The notes beneath the pieces were generated by a model, which was not told where the DNA came from, ran no database searches, and saw only the letters and a list, made by a program, of their open reading frames with translations. A stretch of DNA of 54,754 bases from an uncultured Pelagibacteraceae bacterium (GTDB taxonomy: Bacteria; Pseudomonadota; Alphaproteobacteria; Pelagibacterales; Pelagibacteraceae), in assembly GCA_902570915.1 (NCBI GenBank), contig CACGAB010000005.1, positions 1 through 54,754 on the forward strand. Reading direction: 5' to 3'. The translations under genes were made by a program, and so were the position numbers. The first letter of the stretch is position 1; each line of letters starts with the position of its first letter. This document shows, one piece after another, positions 1 to 7,899 of the stretch.

Positions 1-721
1 TTTCCTCAATTAATTTTTGATGTCTTCTTTGAACAGAACAATCTCTCTCATGCAAATGAATTGTTCTATTTTTTCCAGCTAATATCTGCACCTCAATATG
101 CCTAGGATTTTGAAAAAACTTTTCTATGTAGACCTCTTCGTTACCAAAATATTTTTTTGCTTCTGATCTAGCAGTTGCAAACAATAAATCAAAATCTTTC
201 TCATGATGGACTATTTTCATTCCTTTTCCACCCCCACCACCAGAAGCTTTGATTAAAACTGGAAACCCAATTTTTTTAGAGAGTTCTTTTGCCTCAACTA
301 CATTCTTAACTCCACCCTCTGATCCTTCAATAACTGGTAGACCATTTTCTTTTGCAATTTTTTTAGCTTGAATTTTGTCGCCCATCATTTCTATATGCTT
401 AGATGATGCACCAATAAATTTTATTTTATTTTCTTCCAACATTCTCGCAAAATTTGCATTTTCTGATAAAAAACCATAGCCTGGATGGACAGCTTCAGCC
501 CCTGTAAGATCTATAGCAGACAACAAAGCCGGTATATTCAAATAACTACTAGTAGGTTGATGTGAGCCAATGCAAACACTCTCATCAGCTAATTTTACAT
601 GCATGCTATTTCTGTCAACATCTGAGTGAACAGCAACAGTAGAAATTCCCCATTCTTTACATGCTCTTATTACTCTAACTGCAATTTCTCCGCGATTTGC
701 GATTAGGATTTTTTTAAACAT
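1..721 (-). CDS. accC: Acetyl-CoA carboxylase biotin carboxylase subunit, 5' part
   Basis: The first 240 codons of biotin carboxylase, which carboxylates the biotin of BCCP with ATP and bicarbonate in the first committed step of fatty acid synthesis. The protein begins MFKKILIANRGEIAVRVIRA, the family's N-terminal Rossmann-like domain, followed by HPGYGFLSEN. The ATP-grasp glycine loop (KASGGGGGKGMK) comes later, and the frame is still open with HERDCSVQRRHQK at the window edge. The family is about 450 residues, so the C-terminal half lies outside. The start ATG (719-721) overlaps the accB stop as TAATG, so it is translationally coupled and the third gene of an aroQ-accB-accC operon. The identification is certain; only the downstream end is missing. 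Confidence 0.95.
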   Translation of the reverse strand, partial: MFKKILIANRGEIAVRVIRACKEWGISTVAVHSDVDRNSMHVKLADESVCIGSHQPTSSYLNIPALLSAIDLTGAEAVHPGYGFLSENANFARMLEENKIKFIGASSKHIEMMGDKIQAKKIAKENGLPVIEGSEGGVKNVVEAKELSKKIGFPVLIKASGGGGGKGMKIVHHEKDFDLLFATARSEAKKYFGNEEVYIEKFFQNPRHIEVQILAGKNRTIHLHERDCSVQRRHQKLIEE

Positions 722-1155
722 TATTCTAGTATGATTAAGACTTGGCCAAATTCAACAGGTTGTCCATCATTCACCAAAACTTTTTTTACAACGCCAGCTG
801 AAGTTGAAGGAACATGATTCATTGTTTTCATAGCTTCAACAATCATAACTGTATCACCTTTTTTAATTTTTTTTCCTACTTCAACAAACTTTTTTGCCCC
901 AGGTTCTGGTGCATGATATGCAGTTCCAATTATTGGAGACTTAATTTCTATTCCAGGAATAATATCATCTGAAATATTTGCATCTGAACTTGGTGAAGAA
1001 ACAAGGTTTGGATTTGGATAAGATTGACTGTTTACTGATATACTATTTTTTGAAACTTTAATTTTTGTATCCTTAACTGTGTATTCTAATTCAGTGAGTT
1101 TAAATTCATCTAAATATTCAGTTAATTCTTTTATTATTTTTTTATCAATTTTCAT
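721..1155 (-). CDS. accB: Biotin carboxyl carrier protein of acetyl-CoA carboxylase
   Basis: This 144-residue BCCP carries the biotin that shuttles carboxylate between biotin carboxylase and carboxyltransferase. The C-terminal biotinyl domain is clear: EAMKTMNHV holds the biotinylated lysine near residue 110, preceded by KSPIIGTAYHAPEPGAKKFVEVG and followed by the closing hairpin around NDGQPVEFGQVL. The N-terminal helix (DKKIIKELTEYLDEFKLTELE) and the Ser/Pro/Asn-rich linker at about residues 40-65 are the usual AccB layout. The start overlaps the end of aroQ by 11 bases and the stop overlaps the accC start, so the three genes form one transcription unit. Confidence 0.95.
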   Translation of the reverse strand: MKIDKKIIKELTEYLDEFKLTELEYTVKDTKIKVSKNSISVNSQSYPNPNLVSSPSSDANISDDIIPGIEIKSPIIGTAYHAPEPGAKKFVEVGKKIKKGDTVMIVEAMKTMNHVPSTSAGVVKKVLVNDGQPVEFGQVLIILE

Positions 1156-1591
1156 TTTTCATGAGCTTTTGCATAGAAATTATGGCTAAAATATAACCAT
1201 CTATACCCAGTCCAAAAATTCCACCTGTAACTATATCACTTATAAGGGATTTTTGTCTAAATTCTTCTCTCTTATATATATTTGATATATGTAATTCTAT
1301 AATAGGTTTTTTGAATATATCCAAAGCATCTCTTATAGCAACTGATGTATGTGTGAAAGCAGCAGCATTAATTATAATTCCATCAAATTTTTTTCTGGAC
1401 TCTTGAATTATATTCACCAATTCTCCTTCAATATTAGATTGTGCAAATTCTATTTTTAGACCTAATTCATTTGATTTTTTAGCACAGATTTCTTTTAATT
1501 CTTTAAGAGTAACTGAGCCATATTGTGATTGTTCTCTTTCACCTAATAGATTAAGATTTGGACCATTAATAATAATTATTTTATTATTCAT
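1145..1591 (-). CDS. aroQ: Type II 3-dehydroquinate dehydratase
   Basis: A 148-residue type II (dodecameric) dehydroquinase, converting 3-dehydroquinate to 3-dehydroshikimate in the shikimate pathway. The signatures are in order: INGPNLNLLGERE with the flexible lid containing the catalytic Arg and Tyr (SQYG), NAAAFTHTSVAIRDAL, and ELHISNIYKREEFRQKS with the conserved His and the Arg of the active site. Length fits the family (about 145-150). It is the first gene of aroQ-accB-accC, a common arrangement in Alphaproteobacteria. Its start lies only 16 bases from the divergent thiS start, so its promoter must overlap thiS coding sequence. Confidence 0.95.
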   Translation of the reverse strand: MNNKIIIINGPNLNLLGEREQSQYGSVTLKELKEICAKKSNELGLKIEFAQSNIEGELVNIIQESRKKFDGIIINAAAFTHTSVAIRDALDIFKKPIIELHISNIYKREEFRQKSLISDIVTGGIFGLGIDGYILAIISMQKLMKNEN

Positions 1592-1607
1592 TCAGCTTTT
1601 ATATACG

Positions 1608-1826
1608 ATGAAAAAAATAAAAAAAATAAAAATTAGATTAAATGGTAAATTTAAATTTGTAAAAAACGATACTAATTTATCTGATCTTTTAAAAACTTTA
1701 AAAATACCATTAAAAAAAGTAGCAATTGAGTTTAATCAGGAAATATTAGATAAAAAAAAACTAAATAAACAAATTTTAAAAAATAATGATAAAATAGAAA
1801 TAGTTCACTTCATTGGAGGCGGTTAG
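1608..1826 (+). CDS. thiS: Thiamine biosynthesis sulfur carrier protein ThiS
   Basis: A 72-residue ubiquitin-fold sulfur carrier. It begins with a Lys-rich stretch, then KIRLNGKFKFV, the beta-grasp first strand, and ends IVHFIGGG, the C-terminal diglycine tail that is adenylated and converted to a thiocarboxylate. The length and the terminal glycines identify it despite low overall conservation. It lies directly upstream of thiG, which consumes the thiocarboxylate. The codons for the terminal glycines (GGA GGC GGT, 1815-1823) also form the Shine-Dalgarno sequence of thiG. It starts 16 bases from aroQ on the other strand. Confidence 0.88.
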   Translation: MKKIKKIKIRLNGKFKFVKNDTNLSDLLKTLKIPLKKVAIEFNQEILDKKKLNKQILKNNDKIEIVHFIGGG

Positions 1827-1830
1827 TTTG
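1815..1830 (+). promoter_or_regulatory. thiG ribosome binding site inside the thiS glycine codons, deciding a TTG start
   Basis: GGAGG at 1815-1819 is a strong Shine-Dalgarno sequence, formed by the codons for the C-terminal glycines of ThiS. The TTG at 1828 follows with 8 bases between, right after the thiS TAG. A longer reading from the TTG at 1813 would start upstream of this site and is less likely. Confidence 0.7.
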
Positions 1831-2601
1831 AAAAAAGATAAATTTGTAATTGCTGGAAGAAATTTTAAATCCCGTTTGATTGTTGGGACAGGAAAATATA
1901 AAAGCATGTCACAATGTGCTAAAGCAGTAAAGTTATCAGGTGCAAGTATAGTAACTGTAGCTGTAAGGAGAGTTAATATAACTGACAAAAAAAAAGCTCT
2001 TTTAATGGATTACATTGATCCAAAGAAAATTACTTATTTGCCAAACACTGCAGGATGTTTCAACTCAAAAGATGCTTTGAGAACACTAAGATTAGCAAGA
2101 GAGATTGGAGGATGGAAATTAGTAAAACTAGAAGTTTTGGGTGATAAGAAAAATTTATTTCCAGAGATGATTGAAACGCTGAAATCAACTGAGGTTTTGT
2201 CTAGAGAGGGATTTAAAGTTATGGTTTATTGCAACGATGATCCTTTAATGGCTAAGAGATTAGAAAACGCTGGAGCATGTGCAATTATGCCTTTAGCTGC
2301 TCCAATTGGTTCAGGTCTTGGTATACAAAATCAAACAAATATTAAAATAATTAGAAAACAAACAAAATTGCCTTTAATTATTGATGCTGGTCTTGGTCAA
2401 GCGTCAGATGCAACGATTGCAATGGAGCTTGGGTGTGATGGTGTTTTAGTTAATACTGCAATAGCAAAAGCTACGAAACCTTTTGATATGGCTCTTGCAT
2501 TTAAGAATGCCGTAATAGCAGGAAGACAATCTTATCTTTCTGGTAGGATTCAAAAAAATTTGATGGGTAGTGCCTCATCTCCATCAAGAGGAATTATTTA
2601 G
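1828..2601 (+). CDS. thiG: Thiazole synthase ThiG
   Basis: ThiG forms the thiazole phosphate ring of thiamine from 1-deoxy-D-xylulose 5-phosphate, dehydroglycine or glycine imine, and ThiS thiocarboxylate. It is a 257-residue TIM barrel, the usual size for the family. The start shows FVIAGRNFKSRLIVGTGKY, the Schiff-base lysine lies in KLVKLEVLGD near residue 100, and the phosphate-binding glycines lie in MPLAAPIGSGLGIQN and IIDAGLGQASDA. I choose the TTG at 1828 because the strong GGAGG precedes it. The convergent rng gene overlaps its last 8 bases. Together with the TPP-controlled transporter near 40.7 kb, this fits an organism that makes the thiazole moiety but imports a pyrimidine precursor, as known for SAR11. 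Confidence 0.94.
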   Translation: MKKDKFVIAGRNFKSRLIVGTGKYKSMSQCAKAVKLSGASIVTVAVRRVNITDKKKALLMDYIDPKKITYLPNTAGCFNSKDALRTLRLAREIGGWKLVKLEVLGDKKNLFPEMIETLKSTEVLSREGFKVMVYCNDDPLMAKRLENAGACAIMPLAAPIGSGLGIQNQTNIKIIRKQTKLPLIIDAGLGQASDATIAMELGCDGVLVNTAIAKATKPFDMALAFKNAVIAGRQSYLSGRIQKNLMGSASSPSRGII

Positions 2602-4372
2602 CTTTTTTATAAAATCTTTTTTTTTTAAATATTTTTTTTTTATATTTTTTTCTATTTTTAAGTTGAATGATATTCTCATTTAATTTTGTTGTATCAAGGT
2701 CTTTTAATTTTTCATAGTGTTCTATCAATTCAATCGTTTTTTTTGATTTATTTTTAAAATCAATTATATACTCAGGAATAATCAAATTATTATCGGTGAT
2801 TATATCTATTTTCATTTTATTCTTTTTTTCAAAATATTTTAAGTCTTCAATAAAATTTACTTTTAAAAAATTAGAAATTTTTTCACAAACTTTTAAAGTT
2901 ACATATTTTGCTTTATTTAGAACAGTGTTCAACTCCACTAATTTTAAAATTTTTAAAGCGAAGGACTCATCAGTAAGATTTATTTTCCATTTGACTGCAC
3001 TCTCTCTTAGTCTTTGTCTAGACATTTCTAATAACCCAAAGTTACTTATTCTTCCTATTTGAATTTTAGCTCTATCAGCTCTACATTTTTCTTTTAGTCT
3101 TCTCTCGACTAGTTTTCTGTTTCCATAACTAAGCATATCTATAAAATCGATAATGATTAATCCTGACAAATCTCTAATTTTGATTTGTCTAGCGATCTCA
3201 TCTGCAGCCTCTAAGTTGGTATCTAAAGCAGTGCTTTCAACATTTTTTTGTCTTATTGAACTTCCAGAATTTATATCGATTGATACTAATGCCTCGGTTG
3301 GATTCACTACTAAGTATCCTCCAGATTTTAACTTTATTTCTGTTTCAAATATTTGATTAAGTTTTTGTTCAATACCTTCCTCAATAAATAAAGGATTTTT
3401 ACCTCTATATTTTTTTATTTTTTTTAAATGTGAAGGCATCATCATTTTCATAAAATTTTGAGCCTTTTTGTATCCTTCATTTCCCTCGATAAATATAGTT
3501 TTTGTATTCTCATCATACATGTCTCTAAGCGTTCTTTTTATAATCTCACTTTCTTGATGAATAAGAGATGGAGCAATAGAATTTATTGCGTTATCTTTTA
3601 TTTGATTCCAAGTATTAATTAATGTTGCCAAATCGTGATTAATCTCATTTTTTGTTTTGTTACTACCAGCTGTTCTGACAATTAAACCCATCTCTTTTGG
3701 TATCTCAATTTCATTAAGTATTGATCTAATTTTTTTTCTATCAGCTGGGTTAAATATCTTTCTTGAAATTCCTCCACCTTTTGGAGTATTGGGCATTAAT
3801 ACAATATATTTACCAGCAATTGAAATAAAAGTACTTAGTGCAGCTCCTTTTTGACCTCGCTCATCTTTAATTACCTGGACAAGGATTACTTGATTTGGCT
3901 TGATAACCTCTTGAATTTTGTATCTTTTAAATTTAATTTTATTATCATTTCTTTTCTCTTTTGAATTGTCATGATTTTCTTTTTCTTCTTGATTTTTAAC
4001 TTCTATTGGATCCTCTAACTCTAAGTTACCTTCTGCTATGCGTTTTTCTTCTTTCTCCTCGACTTTTTTAGATAATTCTTCGCGAGCCTTTTCTTCCTCT
4101 AATTTTATTAATTCTAGATCACTCCTTGGAATTTGATAATAATCTGACTGAATATCGTTGAAAGAGAGAAAACCATGTCTTTCTCTTCCAAAATCTACAA
4201 AGGCTGCCTGCAAGGAAGGTTCAATTCTGCTAACTTTGCCAAGGTAAATATTATTTTTAATTAAATTATTCTTTAAACCTTCGTATTCGTAATCTTCAAT
4301 ACTATCATTTGATTTAAGTACAACTCTTGTTTCATTCGGATGCGATGCATCAATGTATAAATTTTTGTCCAT
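2594..4372 (-). CDS. Ribonuclease E/G family endoribonuclease, short and without the Zn-link motif
   Basis: A 592-residue RNase E/G catalytic core for mRNA decay and rRNA/tRNA maturation. The N-terminal S1 domain (NIYLGKVSRIEPSLQAAFVD, GRERHGFLSF) is split by an acidic and lysine-rich insertion at about residues 90-150, as in RNase E. The DNase I-like domain has the two metal-binding aspartates in ALVSIDINSGSS and LIIIDFIDM, and LLEMSRQRLRES follows. After that motif, family members normally have CPxCxG, the zinc-link that joins subunits. Here it reads AVKWKINLTDESF with no cysteine. The tail is a short lysine-rich end (KKRFYKKAK) with no long scaffold region. It could be called rne or rng; the sequence does not settle which. 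Confidence 0.9.
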   Translation of the reverse strand: MDKNLYIDASHPNETRVVLKSNDSIEDYEYEGLKNNLIKNNIYLGKVSRIEPSLQAAFVDFGRERHGFLSFNDIQSDYYQIPRSDLELIKLEEEKAREELSKKVEEKEEKRIAEGNLELEDPIEVKNQEEKENHDNSKEKRNDNKIKFKRYKIQEVIKPNQVILVQVIKDERGQKGAALSTFISIAGKYIVLMPNTPKGGGISRKIFNPADRKKIRSILNEIEIPKEMGLIVRTAGSNKTKNEINHDLATLINTWNQIKDNAINSIAPSLIHQESEIIKRTLRDMYDENTKTIFIEGNEGYKKAQNFMKMMMPSHLKKIKKYRGKNPLFIEEGIEQKLNQIFETEIKLKSGGYLVVNPTEALVSIDINSGSSIRQKNVESTALDTNLEAADEIARQIKIRDLSGLIIIDFIDMLSYGNRKLVERRLKEKCRADRAKIQIGRISNFGLLEMSRQRLRESAVKWKINLTDESFALKILKLVELNTVLNKAKYVTLKVCEKISNFLKVNFIEDLKYFEKKNKMKIDIITDNNLIIPEYIIDFKNKSKKTIELIEHYEKLKDLDTTKLNENIIQLKNRKKYKKKIFKKKRFYKKAK

Positions 4373-4470
4373 AATTTTGTTTGTGATTTATTAATTAAGT
4401 AACTCATAGTAAATTTTGTGTATTCTTTATGCCATATCTTTAACAAATTCCTGAGTATAATGGAATTAAA

Positions 4471-6807
4471 ATGAGTCAATATTTAAAAAAAATATTTATT
4501 GGTATTATTGGAATTTTATTAATTTCCTTTATTTCGATTATGGGGATTTTATGGAATTTTTCAAATGATATACCTGATTATAAGTTTTTAAAGAATTATA
4601 AACCGCCAGTATCAAGCAAGGTTTACTCAGGCAATGGTGAATTAGTCTCAGATTTCTCAAAAGAAAAAAGAATATTTATTCCGTACAGTTCGATTCCAAA
4701 TAATGTTATTAATGCTTTTTTATCTGCTGAAGATAAAAACTTTTTTTCACACCCAGGTGTTGATGCAAAAGGCATTCTTAGAGCTGTAATCAATAATATT
4801 AGCAATATATTGACCTCAAAAAGACTAGAGGGTGCATCAACAATTACACAACAAGTAGCAAAAAATTTCTTATTAACAAATGAAGTTAGCATAAATAGAA
4901 AAATAAAAGAGGCGATCCTTGCTTTTAGAATTGAAAGAGCACTCTCCAAGGAAAGAATATTAGAATTATACTTAAATCAAATTTATTTAGGCAGTGGAGC
5001 ATATGGAGTAGCAGCTGCTAGCCTTGAGTATTTTGATAAATCAATTAAAGAACTGAATTATATTGAAGCCGCTATGCTTGCAGCGTTACCAAAAGCACCG
5101 AGTAAATACAATCCTTATCGAAATTCTGATTTAGCAAAATTTAGAAGAGACTTGGTATTGAAAAATTTATTAGAAAACAACTTTATTAACCAAACGCAAT
5201 ATGAAAATTTTAAATCAAGAAAAATTCAATTAAAAAAAGCAAAAAAAATTTTTTTAGAAGATGCTCAATATTATATTGAGGATGTGAGAAAAAATGTGAT
5301 TGAATCGCTTACCTATGAAAAAGTTTATAAGCAAGGATTTAACATAAATACTCCTATTAATTTAGAATTACAAAGAATTGCAACAGAGTCCTTGAGAGAT
5401 GGATTAATTGAATATGATAAGAGAAAGGGCTGGAGGGGGCCGATTAAAAATGTAAAATTTGACAAAAATTGGTATAAAAATTTAGAGGAATATGGGCTTG
5501 AAAAATCAATTAATTGGAAAATTGCTATAGTAAAAAAAGTAGATAAGTTTTCTGTAATAATAGAAACTAAAGATAAGTTAGAGGGTGTAATTAAATATAG
5601 TGATATTACTTGGACAAAAAAAGAGTTAGATGATTTATTAAAAGTTGGAGATATCATTTATGTTAAACAAACTTCAGAAAATAATTATAGTTTAAAACAA
5701 ATCCCGAAAATCAATGGAGGAATAGTAGTAATGGATCCTTTTACCGGAAGAGTAATGGCTATTTCAGGAGGTTTTAGTTTTAAAAAAAGTGAGTTTAATA
5801 GAGCCTCTCAGGCGCTAAGACAACCAGGATCTGCTTTTAAACCATTTGTTTATGCACTAGCATTAGAGAATGATTATACCCCTTCATCTTTAGTTTTAGA
5901 CGCACCTTTAGTTTTAGATCAAGGGTCTGATTTAAAAATGTGGAAACCAGAGAATTATGGAAAAAAATTTTATGGACCTTCAACATTAAGAGTAGGATTA
6001 GAGAAGTCTAGAAATTTGATGACTGTAAGAATAGCTCAAAAATTAGGTGTGAAAAACTTAGCTAAATTTTCAAAAGATCTTGGTATTTATGAAGATCCAA
6101 ATGAATTATTATCCATCTCACTTGGTTCTAATGAGACAACTCTTTTAAAATTAACATCAGCTTATTCAGCTTTTATAAATGGAGGCAAGTTAGTCACGCC
6201 AATTCTTATTGATCGGATACAAGATAGTGAGGGAAATACAATATTAAACAATGATAAACGGACTTGTAGTAACTGTAATATGATTTCATTCACTGGTAAT
6301 GATTACCCAAAAATTAAAGATACTTATAAGCAGGTTTTTTCTCCTCAGACAGCCTATCAAATTACATCTTTACTGGAAGGAGTGATTAAAAGAGGAACGG
6401 GAAAAAAATTAAGAGATTTAAATTTGAATTTGGCAGGCAAAACAGGAACCACAAATGAGAATACTGACACATGGTTTATAGGCTTCACCTCAAATTATGT
6501 GATAGGTGTTTATGTTGGGATGGATAATCCAGAACCTTTGGGTAAATTTGAGACTGGCTCAAAAACAGCTTTACCAATATTTAAAAAATTTGTCCAATCA
6601 GCGGTACGAAAATCTGATGCAAGACCATTCAAAGTATCAAAAGGTATAACTATGATGGTTATTGATCCATCTACAGGCCAAAAGGCTAAATTTACATCAA
6701 AGAATACAATTTTAGAGGCTTATAAAAGCAAGAATGTTGTAGATGGTAAAATATTGTATTCAAATAATAATAGATTAGACACTAATAATATATTAAGGTT
6801 TTACTAA
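4471..6807 (+). CDS. mrcA: Bifunctional penicillin-binding protein 1A
   Basis: A 778-residue class A PBP that polymerises and cross-links peptidoglycan in the periplasm. One N-terminal membrane anchor (about residues 8-30) precedes a GT51 glycosyltransferase domain with the catalytic Glu motif EDKNFFSHPGVD and the second motif GASTITQQVAKN. An OB-like insert follows. The transpeptidase domain has the SxxK motif in RQPGSAFKPFVYAL, SxN in EKSRNLMT and KTGT in LAGKTGTTNENTDTWFIG. Length is typical of PBP1A. It is transcribed away from rng across a 98-base gap, and its TAA shares a base with the prfB ATG (TAATG), so the two are probably co-transcribed. Confidence 0.95.
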   Translation: MSQYLKKIFIGIIGILLISFISIMGILWNFSNDIPDYKFLKNYKPPVSSKVYSGNGELVSDFSKEKRIFIPYSSIPNNVINAFLSAEDKNFFSHPGVDAKGILRAVINNISNILTSKRLEGASTITQQVAKNFLLTNEVSINRKIKEAILAFRIERALSKERILELYLNQIYLGSGAYGVAAASLEYFDKSIKELNYIEAAMLAALPKAPSKYNPYRNSDLAKFRRDLVLKNLLENNFINQTQYENFKSRKIQLKKAKKIFLEDAQYYIEDVRKNVIESLTYEKVYKQGFNINTPINLELQRIATESLRDGLIEYDKRKGWRGPIKNVKFDKNWYKNLEEYGLEKSINWKIAIVKKVDKFSVIIETKDKLEGVIKYSDITWTKKELDDLLKVGDIIYVKQTSENNYSLKQIPKINGGIVVMDPFTGRVMAISGGFSFKKSEFNRASQALRQPGSAFKPFVYALALENDYTPSSLVLDAPLVLDQGSDLKMWKPENYGKKFYGPSTLRVGLEKSRNLMTVRIAQKLGVKNLAKFSKDLGIYEDPNELLSISLGSNETTLLKLTSAYSAFINGGKLVTPILIDRIQDSEGNTILNNDKRTCSNCNMISFTGNDYPKIKDTYKQVFSPQTAYQITSLLEGVIKRGTGKKLRDLNLNLAGKTGTTNENTDTWFIGFTSNYVIGVYVGMDNPEPLGKFETGSKTALPIFKKFVQSAVRKSDARPFKVSKGITMMVIDPSTGQKAKFTSKNTILEAYKSKNVVDGKILYSNNNRLDTNNILRFY

Positions 6808-7899
6808 TGGAGTCTAAATATTTTGATTTAAAAAAAGATATTGAAAAAATAAATCAAAGAGTAAAGGAGTATCTTTGAAAAGAATGATATTTATATAAAA
6901 TTAAAAGATCATAACAAAAAACTTCTTGATGCAAATTTTTGGAAAGATAAATCTAATTCCCAAAGAATTATTAAAGAAAAAAAATTATACGAAGACTTGG
7001 TAAATTCTTATGAAAAATCAATTAAAGACTTAAATGATTTTGATGAATTAAGTAAAATAGCATTAGAAGAGAAAAATATTACTGTTCAAAATGAATTATT
7101 AAAAAATATTAAAGATTTAAGAGAATTGGTAAAAAAAAATGAGATTAAATGTTTTTTATCTAATGAAGCAGATGCACTTGACTGTTACATAGAAATTCAT
7201 GCAGGTGCAGGAGGAACCGAAAGTCAAGACTGGGCAGAGATGTTAAGAAGAATGTATTTAAAATGGTCTGTTCAAAAAAAATTTAAATCAAATTTGATTA
7301 GTGAACACAAAGGTGATGAGGCGGGAATAAAATCATCTACAATTTGTATCGAGGGTGATTATGCTTTTGGTTGGCTTAAAAAAGAGTCAGGAATACATAG
7401 GTTAGTTAGAATTTCACCATTTGACTCTGGCGCAAGGAGACACACAAGTTTTGCTAGTATCTGGGTTTATCCTGTTGTAGATGAAAACATTAATATTGAA
7501 ATATTAGATAAAGATTTGAGAATTGATACTTATCGCTCTAGCGGGGCAGGAGGACAGCATGTAAATACTACTGATAGCGCGGTTAGGATTACTCATTTAC
7601 CCACAAAAATTGTTGTTCAGTGCCAAAATGAAAGATCTCAACACAAAAATAAAGAGACCTGTCTTAATATGCTCAGGGCTAGACTCTATGATTTTGAAAC
7701 TAAAAAAAAAGAAAAAGAAAATCAAAGTCACGAGTCCACAAAATCGGAAATAGGGTGGGGTCATCAAATTAGATCTTATGTTTTACAGCCATATAGACTT
7801 GTTAAAGATAATAGGTCAAATCATGAAAGTTCAGATCCAGACAAAGTGTTAGACGGAGATATAGATCAATTTTTAGAAAAATCGTTGTACCAAAACTAA
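6807..7899 (+). CDS. prfB: Peptide chain release factor 2, with programmed +1 frameshift
   Basis: RF2 terminates translation at UGA and UAA. The gene must be read as 6807-6875 joined to 6877-7899: after 23 codons an in-frame TGA (6876-6878) follows CTT, and slipping by one base restores an open frame to the end, giving 363 residues (E. coli RF2 is about the same). The RF2 specificity tripeptide is present in RISPFDSGARRHTSF and the catalytic GGQ in SSGAGGQHVNTTDSAVRI. A caller that ignores the shift would start the gene at 6997 and lose the N-terminal domain. The start is coupled to mrcA and the stop to the next gene, both as TAATG. Confidence 0.95.
6864..6878 (+). promoter_or_regulatory. prfB autoregulatory +1 frameshift site
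   Basis: AAGGAG (6864-6869) acts as an internal Shine-Dalgarno sequence three bases before CTTTGA (6873-6878). This is the arrangement known from E. coli prfB, where the ribosome slips from CUU to UUU when RF2 is scarce and the in-frame UGA is read slowly. The base after TGA here is A rather than the C common in other species. Confidence 0.93.

Noticed and set aside
4273..4479. 68-aa frame spanning the rng start and the promoter gap
   Set aside because: It overlaps rng out of frame and crosses the divergent intergenic region; no family features.
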